Shown: one piece after another, positions 29,388-33,840 of the stretch
Layout: the number at the start of each line of letters is the position of its first letter
Position numbering within the stretch: position 1 is the stretch's first letter
Assembly (NCBI GenBank): GCA_910577085.1
Contig: CAJTLE010000015.1
Location: 1 to 33,840 of the forward strand
From: an uncultured Allobaculum sp.
GTDB lineage: Bacteria > Bacillota_I > Bacilli_A > Erysipelotrichales > Erysipelotrichaceae
DNA: 33,840 nucleotides
Reading direction: 5' to 3'
The notes under the pieces: model-generated
The model's input: only the letters and a program-made list of their open reading frames with translations
Told to the model about the DNA's origin: nothing
Database searches by the model: none
Program-made: the position numbers and the translations under genes

Positions 29388-31544
29388 TTATTTGCGGGAG
29401 AAAAGCCGCTGGAACCAGTTTTTCTTTTCTGGTTTTGCTTCCTGTTCGGGAGCTGGTGCAGGGATTGGAGCCGGAGCGGGGACAAAGCGGTTTTCTTTGG
29501 CCAGCTCAATGAAGCGCTCCTGGGAGTCGATCATTTCTTCGTTGTCCTGATCGACTTTGGTATAGAAGCCGCTTGGCAGAAGCTTTCGGCCTTTGAGATT
29601 GTCTCTGAATTCGAGATCAAAGTAATCCACCAGTTCTTTTTTCAGTTCAGGATCGAGAATCTGCACCCCGACTTCTACACGGCGTTCGGTGTTGCGGGTC
29701 ATGAAGTCAGCCGAAGAAATATAGACTTTTTCATTTTCTCCTTCACCGAAGATGTAAATGCGTCCATGTTCGAGGAACCGACCAACAATGGAGTGAATTT
29801 CAACGTGATCGGTATAACCGGGCAATCCTGGCAGCAGACAGCAGATGCCCCGGACAATCATTCGGATTTCAACACCGGCCTGGCTGGCTTCAGCAATCTT
29901 GGCAATCAGATCCAGGTCCGTCACAGAATTCATCTTAAACCACGCTCGGGCTGCTTTTCCTTCTTCGGCCAGTGCAATCTGCTCATCGAGCATGCGGATG
30001 ACAGCTTCCTTCAGCTTAAATGGCGAAACAATCAGATTCTGGTATTCGCCGGCCAGGTTGGAGACGTTCATGTTCTTGAAGAATTCAGTGGCATCAGATC
30101 CAATTGTTGGGTTGGAGGTGATCAAAGACAGGTCCGTATACTGATGACTGGTTTTTTCGTTGTAGTTTCCGGTTCCAATCTGGGTGATGGTCTGGATCTT
30201 GTCATCAGATTTCAGCGTGATCAGCATCAGTTTGGAATGGACTTTGTAGTCTTCAAAGCCATAGAAGACATTGACGCCGGATTCCTCCAGACGTTCAGCA
30301 GCCTGAATGTTGTTCTGCTCATCAAAACGGGCGCGAAGTTCCATCAGAACAGTGACGTTCTTGCCATTTTCAGCCGCCCGGCACAGATATTTGACGATCT
30401 GGGAGTTCTTGGCCAGACGATAAATCGTAATGGAAATTGACAGAACCCGATCATCAGAAGCGGCTTCTTTAAGCAGCTGGATAAACAGGCCGATATCCTG
30501 ATACGGATAGGCCAGCAGGACATCATGATCGAGAATCTGGTCAATGATCGGAGCATCCGGATTGAGCCGGCGATCGGTAGCCGGCACCAGCGGCTTATAG
30601 GTCAGAGCCCGGCGGATATCATTCGGAACATCATCAATGAGCTGGAACAGATAGGACGGATCCAGGGAAGAATGCTTCGAGATGAATACCTGGGATTTAT
30701 GCAGGTGGAGCTGTTTGCACAGATAGTCGAGGGCTTCGGGATCAATGTTCTTGTAAATTTCCAGCCGGATTGGAGACAGGCGCAGACGCTTTTTCAGAAT
30801 CGTTTTCATGTAAGAGCGATAGTCTTCGTCATCTTCGATGTCGGCCGCATTCAGGTTAATATCGGCGTTGCGGGTAACGCGGATGATGGTCTTGAATGGA
30901 ATTTTGGATTTGGAAAACAGTTTATCGAGCAGAGCGAGAATTACGTTTTCCGCAAGAATAAACTGCGTTTTTTCTTCGTTGAGGTAAATAATGCGCGGCA
31001 GATAGCTAGGAATGGGCACAATGCCATATCTAGTTTTTCCCTCTTCCAGAATCCGGAAGAAAATATACTGTTCCTTATTGATCAGAAACGGGAACGGATG
31101 ATGGATATCAATGATCTGCGGGGCTAAAAGCGGGGCAAGTTCTTTTTCAAAATAGGTAGTGATGAACTTGCTTTGTTTCTTGTTGAGGTTTTTGAAGGAG
31201 AGCGGTTCGATCTGTACTTCGCGCAGGGTTTTGCCTAAGTTGCGGGAGATATTATCACGCATCTTGTACAGCCGTTCAGACTCTTTACAGATGGCATCCA
31301 GCTGTTCACTAGGGGACATACCGGATTTGGAGTCGATCTGCTTATTGTCGACTAAGGACATATCCAGAATACTTCCGGCCCGGACCATGAAAAATTCGTC
31401 GAGGTTGGAGGTAAAGATCGCCAGAAATTTCAGGCGTTCGAGCAGCTCAACGCGCGGGTCGGCTGCTTCTTCCAGCACACGCTGGTTAAATTTGAGCCAG
31501 GAGATTTCCCGGTTCTGGGTAAAGGGGTATTTTTTGTTTTTCAT
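29388..31544 (-). CDS. ppk1: Polyphosphate kinase 1
   Basis: 718 aa. It makes polyphosphate from ATP reversibly. The N-terminal domain starts NREISWLKFNQRVLEEA and continues FLAIFTSNLDEFFMVRAG. The autophosphorylated histidine is H436 in DYKVHSKLMLI, and the second catalytic histidine is H593 in LEHGRIYIFG; both match E. coli H435 and H592 in position. RAEN-type AAENGKNVTVLMELRARFDE and IGTGNYNEKTSHQYTDLSL are also typical. A Pro-Ala-rich linker and basic aromatic tail (KKNWFQRLFSRK) extend the C-terminus; the tail could be a membrane anchor. No good ribosome site is seen before the ATG. A 13-base palindrome (ACTCTGTCAGAGT, 31613-31625) lies upstream. The Ppx-like gene precedes it. Confidence 0.95.
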   Translation of the reverse strand: MKNKKYPFTQNREISWLKFNQRVLEEAADPRVELLERLKFLAIFTSNLDEFFMVRAGSILDMSLVDNKQIDSKSGMSPSEQLDAICKESERLYKMRDNISRNLGKTLREVQIEPLSFKNLNKKQSKFITTYFEKELAPLLAPQIIDIHHPFPFLINKEQYIFFRILEEGKTRYGIVPIPSYLPRIIYLNEEKTQFILAENVILALLDKLFSKSKIPFKTIIRVTRNADINLNAADIEDDEDYRSYMKTILKKRLRLSPIRLEIYKNIDPEALDYLCKQLHLHKSQVFISKHSSLDPSYLFQLIDDVPNDIRRALTYKPLVPATDRRLNPDAPIIDQILDHDVLLAYPYQDIGLFIQLLKEAASDDRVLSISITIYRLAKNSQIVKYLCRAAENGKNVTVLMELRARFDEQNNIQAAERLEESGVNVFYGFEDYKVHSKLMLITLKSDDKIQTITQIGTGNYNEKTSHQYTDLSLITSNPTIGSDATEFFKNMNVSNLAGEYQNLIVSPFKLKEAVIRMLDEQIALAEEGKAARAWFKMNSVTDLDLIAKIAEASQAGVEIRMIVRGICCLLPGLPGYTDHVEIHSIVGRFLEHGRIYIFGEGENEKVYISSADFMTRNTERRVEVGVQILDPELKKELVDYFDLEFRDNLKGRKLLPSGFYTKVDQDNEEMIDSQERFIELAKENRFVPAPAPIPAPAPEQEAKPEKKNWFQRLFSRK

Positions 31545-31612
31545 ATAGGATCACGAATAAGAGCAAAGACATTCTGCCTTTTGATGGTTACTTTGTTGGG
31601 TAGTTTTGACTG

Positions 31613-31625
31613 ACTCTGTCAGAGT
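31613..31625. promoter_or_regulatory. Palindrome upstream of ppk1
   Basis: ACTCTG-T-CAGAGT is a perfect 13-base dyad between ppk1 and the Ppx-like gene. It could be an operator. No strong promoter was found next to it. Confidence 0.35.
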
Positions 31626-31681
31626 GCTGGCTGTCTGTTGGTGAACAGTGCCGAAAATTGTTCAGGTCTTGCCTGTGTATT

Positions 31682-32551
31682 TCAGTGATGACCAGGCAGG
31701 ACAATGGCTTCAAATCCACCAGCCTGCGCCAGGGTATTTAAAAGCAGAACCTGATCAAACAACTGCTCAATCTGTTTTGAAGTTCGTTGGATGGTCTGTT
31801 CGATATTGATCTGACGGCTGCTTTCGAGCAGGTGGGCAAGATCACGCAGCAGATGCAGGTCGATGGTGTTTTCTGTCGGCTTCATCCAGCCAATTTCCAT
31901 AAGAAGCTTTCGGATGGAATTGGGGTTGTCTTCGATCAGATAGAGCAGAGAACTGGAATCAAAATCGATTTCCTCCAGTTGATGATGAAAGGATTTGTAC
32001 AGCTTTTTCTGCAGGGCATCGAGTTTGTTTTCGCTCAAAGAAAGAAGGCTTTCTCTTTCCGATTCGTCCAGGACGGGTTTGGTCTCCATTTGTTCACTGA
32101 ACGTGAGCTTTCCTTTTGTCAGTCCAAAGAGAAGCATGGACGGACCATTTTGAACACAGATCACTCTTGGATCTTTTTCCACCGGAATCCGGCTTTCCTC
32201 TGGATTCTGTTCATCCTGACTCATTCTGGCCACGATCGGAGAGATTCCTGGTGTGTTTTGAAGGATTTGAACAATGGATTCAAAATTTGTCAGGGACAGA
32301 AAACCAGGATCAAAAAACAGCCAGAGCTGCTCTGTTCCATAGAGACTGACCACTTTTTGCAGGGTGCTGACCATAGCGGTGAGGTTTTCAGTTCCTGTTT
32401 CATTCAGGGTCTGATCACCCAGAAAATCAGTCAGGAAGGCTTTCTGCTTGATCGTCATCAGTGAGAAAACCTGATTGGATCTCACTTCAACAAGATTCAC
32501 TTTTATCGTTTTAAGAGACAGAAAACAGAATGCACAAAGTTGAGATTGCAT
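31682..32551 (-). CDS. Degenerate Ppx/GppA-like protein next to ppk1
   Basis: 289 aa. Secondary-structure pattern and order of segments fit the N-terminal half of exopolyphosphatase Ppx/GppA. First strand: CFLSLKTIKVNLVEVRSNQV, where Ppx has IDIGSNSIRL. The middle TGTENLTAMVSTLQKVVSLY and LFFDPGFLSLTNFESIVQIL segments follow where Ppx has its ATSA-R-A-N region. RVICVQNGPSMLLFGLTKGK occupies the place of the second phosphate loop DIGGGSTEL. The end SKQIEQLFDQVLLLNTLAQA, then GGFEAIVLPGHH, corresponds to 'Pxx..LL..I...G......GLREG'. Phosphate-loop glycines and acidic residues are lost, so it should be inactive. ATG 32551 has GGAGG upstream; the frame to 32566 lacks one. It probably shares a transcript with ppk1 (137-base gap). 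Call is inferred from pattern, not from a search. Confidence 0.45.
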   Translation of the reverse strand: MQSQLCAFCFLSLKTIKVNLVEVRSNQVFSLMTIKQKAFLTDFLGDQTLNETGTENLTAMVSTLQKVVSLYGTEQLWLFFDPGFLSLTNFESIVQILQNTPGISPIVARMSQDEQNPEESRIPVEKDPRVICVQNGPSMLLFGLTKGKLTFSEQMETKPVLDESERESLLSLSENKLDALQKKLYKSFHHQLEEIDFDSSSLLYLIEDNPNSIRKLLMEIGWMKPTENTIDLHLLRDLAHLLESSRQINIEQTIQRTSKQIEQLFDQVLLLNTLAQAGGFEAIVLPGHH

Positions 32552-32979
32552 GACAGAGTCCTCCAATATGAGTATACCGAATTGTGGGAAAATCGATGGG
32601 ATATTGTCATGAAAAATGGATGAAAGGGATAAAGGCCGGCTTTATTTTTCTCATTTTGTGAAAGATTCGCTATTCTAACCATGTCTTAGTCTTTCCTTTT
32701 TCAAGAAAGCTGGACTGAAAAAAACCGCATTCTTGATAGATTGTAAGTTTTCTTTTGACACCAGTTCAGTACAATTGAAACGAAGTTGTTTCATTTTCAA
32801 GGAAACGACTTTGCTCATCTCTTGAAACAGAATCGTTCAGGGATGAGGTTTGAATTGTACAGGGATGACAAAAGAAGCTGTTGAGTTACTGTTCACACGG
32901 TCAGATAAATGTTTTAGATAAGCAAAAAAAAACTGCTGCTTGAGCGAGCACGTAAAAACGTCTCGATAAGCAGCAGATT
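32552..32979. other. Intergenic region before the Ppx-like gene and after the transposase
   Basis: Contains the minus-strand IS66 terminator (32924-32977). A hairpin GTTGTTTC/GAAACGAC-like (about 32785-32809) lies in the middle, and TTGACA (about 32756) is a -35-like hexamer without a matching -10. No gene seen. Confidence 0.45.
32924..32977 (-). terminator. Intrinsic terminator of the IS66-type transposase
   Basis: CTGCTGCTT (32933-32941) pairs perfectly with AAGCAGCAG (32968-32976), with further pairing inside. On the minus strand a run of nine T follows. Confidence 0.9.
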
Positions 32980-33840
32980 TTATTTTGCTTGACTTATTGG
33001 AATTGGCTTCTCGTAAATTTTCAGGCAGGTCTGGTAGACGTTGTCTCCTTTCATCCGGGCTGATTGAAGAACCGTGTAGACAGCCGCAATATTTTCGGCT
33101 CCTTCCAGGCTTCTTGCTCCATCCGACTGTTTTACCTTCCTCTTGATTGTTCTGGCGCATCGTTCCGAGATGTTGTTATTCCAGGGAACCCATGGATGTT
33201 CCAGAAAATAGAGGACGCTGTCTTCCTGCTCTCTCAGTCTTTTCTTCGTATTAAACCCATCCACATACATCAGCGGTTTTTGAGGATATTCCTTATCCGC
33301 TGTATCCAGAATCTCTTCGAATCGACTTATATAGTTCTGGATTTCTTCATATGTAAACAGAATCAGGGAAGGATCAGAAACATCAATGCCCATTCTGGCA
33401 GCTTCATCTTTCCGCTTTTCTGTTTCCTGGGTTATTTCATGAAGAAAAGAATTCATCTGCCCGGCCCACTTCAGTTCCGGTTCAGCCTGCTCAGCTCCCA
33501 TCAGATAGCGGAAAAGATGCACTATGCACTGCTGATGGGCACTTCCGTTTCTGAAGAAAACGGGTTCTCCATCATGGAGGGAGATTTTATCGTAGCCATA
33601 CATTGGTGATTTTTCGACCAGTTCTCCCCCTTTGTGCTCACCTGCCGTGTAATAAACGTTCTGGTTGTTGCAGCAGATTTCAAAATAACCTGTTTTCCCT
33701 CCAATTCTGGTGAAAGTTGTATCTACTCCCATCCAGGGGCTTTTACGCAGATCATTCCAGATCTGATTTCTTTCTTCTTTTGATTTCCTTTTGAACTCGT
33801 CCCGCAGGTTGGAAATCATACCGGTTGAAGGTTTGATCGC
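32980..33840 (-). CDS. IS66-family transposase, 5' end beyond the window
   Basis: 287 codons are visible; the frame is open to the right edge, so the N-terminus is missing. DDE transposase that moves IS66 elements. The C-terminal signature is clear: VLYFLEHPWVPWNNNISERC, then ARTIKRKVKQSDGARSLEGA and NIAAVYTVLQSARMKGDNVY, corresponding to 'P.DNN.AER..R..K....SGG.RS..G...........A...G' of IS66 TnpC. The segment GVDTTFTRIGGKTGYFEICC holds one catalytic acid (D in GVDTTF); the terminal glutamate is in ISER. The MISNL ATG at 33819 is internal; the family start lies upstream. The accessory genes tnpA/tnpB of IS66 are not in view. Confidence 0.88.
   Translation of the reverse strand, partial: AIKPSTGMISNLRDEFKRKSKEERNQIWNDLRKSPWMGVDTTFTRIGGKTGYFEICCNNQNVYYTAGEHKGGELVEKSPMYGYDKISLHDGEPVFFRNGSAHQQCIVHLFRYLMGAEQAEPELKWAGQMNSFLHEITQETEKRKDEAARMGIDVSDPSLILFTYEEIQNYISRFEEILDTADKEYPQKPLMYVDGFNTKKRLREQEDSVLYFLEHPWVPWNNNISERCARTIKRKVKQSDGARSLEGAENIAAVYTVLQSARMKGDNVYQTCLKIYEKPIPISQAK

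Noticed and set aside
29766..30440. Plus-strand ORF opposite ppk1 (and others at 30525-31127, 31787-32464)
   Set aside because: They are shadows of the well-supported minus-strand genes and show no family motif or ribosome site.

Overview
The window looks like a chromosomal segment of a low-to-moderate GC Gram-positive bacterium (Bacillota). The evidence is AGGAGG-type ribosome binding sites, many intrinsic terminators (GC stem plus T-run), a lipoprotein with a Gram-positive style lipobox, a catabolite-response (cre) match, a tRNA with encoded CCA, and a gene repertoire (LarA, DUF4317, PatB-type lyase, Cof-type HAD) common in gut Firmicutes. Erysipelotrichia is my best guess from the overall gene flavour, but nothing here proves it. 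Most of the window is ordinary housekeeping and accessory metabolism, framed by two mobile elements.

Layout. 1-2411: an IS607-type element on the minus strand (serine recombinase tnpA plus a TnpB-family RNA-guided nuclease with a non-canonical RuvC-III region), with a hairpin-rich stretch after tnpB that is a candidate omega-RNA. It abuts the 3' remnant of a RecG-like/AlbA_2 ATP-binding protein gene. 3235-5539: a YdjM-like membrane protein, a frameshifted Nudix gene with a pyrophosphatase-like tail, and an unknown helical protein. 5540-6358: an AT-rich gap with interleaved inverted repeats and a possible tiny hydrophobic ORF. 6359-10488: an orphan KdpD-like histidine kinase, two small helical proteins and a zinc-ribbon protein, with terminators that do not belong to any visible gene. 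10593-10685: a 30-bp repeat pair with CRISPR-like geometry but no cas genes. 10913-14548: a Cof-type phosphatase, a PatB/MalY C-S lyase behind a long leader hairpin, and a RibD-C-type reductase broken by one in-frame stop. 14971-17593: an AEC transporter, a lipoprotein, tRNA-Pro(CGG) and a DUF1828 protein. 17709-20772: a voltage-gated K+ channel, 3-hydroxyacyl-CoA dehydrogenase and a DHFR-like reductase. 20998-27140: LarA, an ICMT-like methyltransferase, the proBA pair, an FMN reductase and a YjjG-type HAD phosphatase. 27439-32551: DUF4317, polyphosphate kinase Ppk1 and, upstream of it, a protein that looks like a catalytically dead Ppx/GppA homologue. 32980-33840: an IS66-type transposase running off the right edge.

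How genes work together: proB-proA overlap by four bases and form the first two steps of proline synthesis. The Ppx-like gene and ppk1 are adjacent and co-directional, suggesting a shared polyphosphate role. larA has a cre site on its promoter, suggesting carbon-catabolite control. The least expected items are the Ppx-like pseudoenzyme beside Ppk1, the hairpin placed between the Shine-Dalgarno sequence and the start codon of the DUF4317 gene, the TnpB variant whose C-terminus was cut short by a 16-bp duplication, the repeated leaderless start geometry (proB, the YjjG-like gene, tnpA), and the interleaved inverted repeats at 5763-5832. I found no strong evidence of a multi-gene defence system or other wholly new pathway. 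All functional calls come from motif recognition by eye, without database searches.
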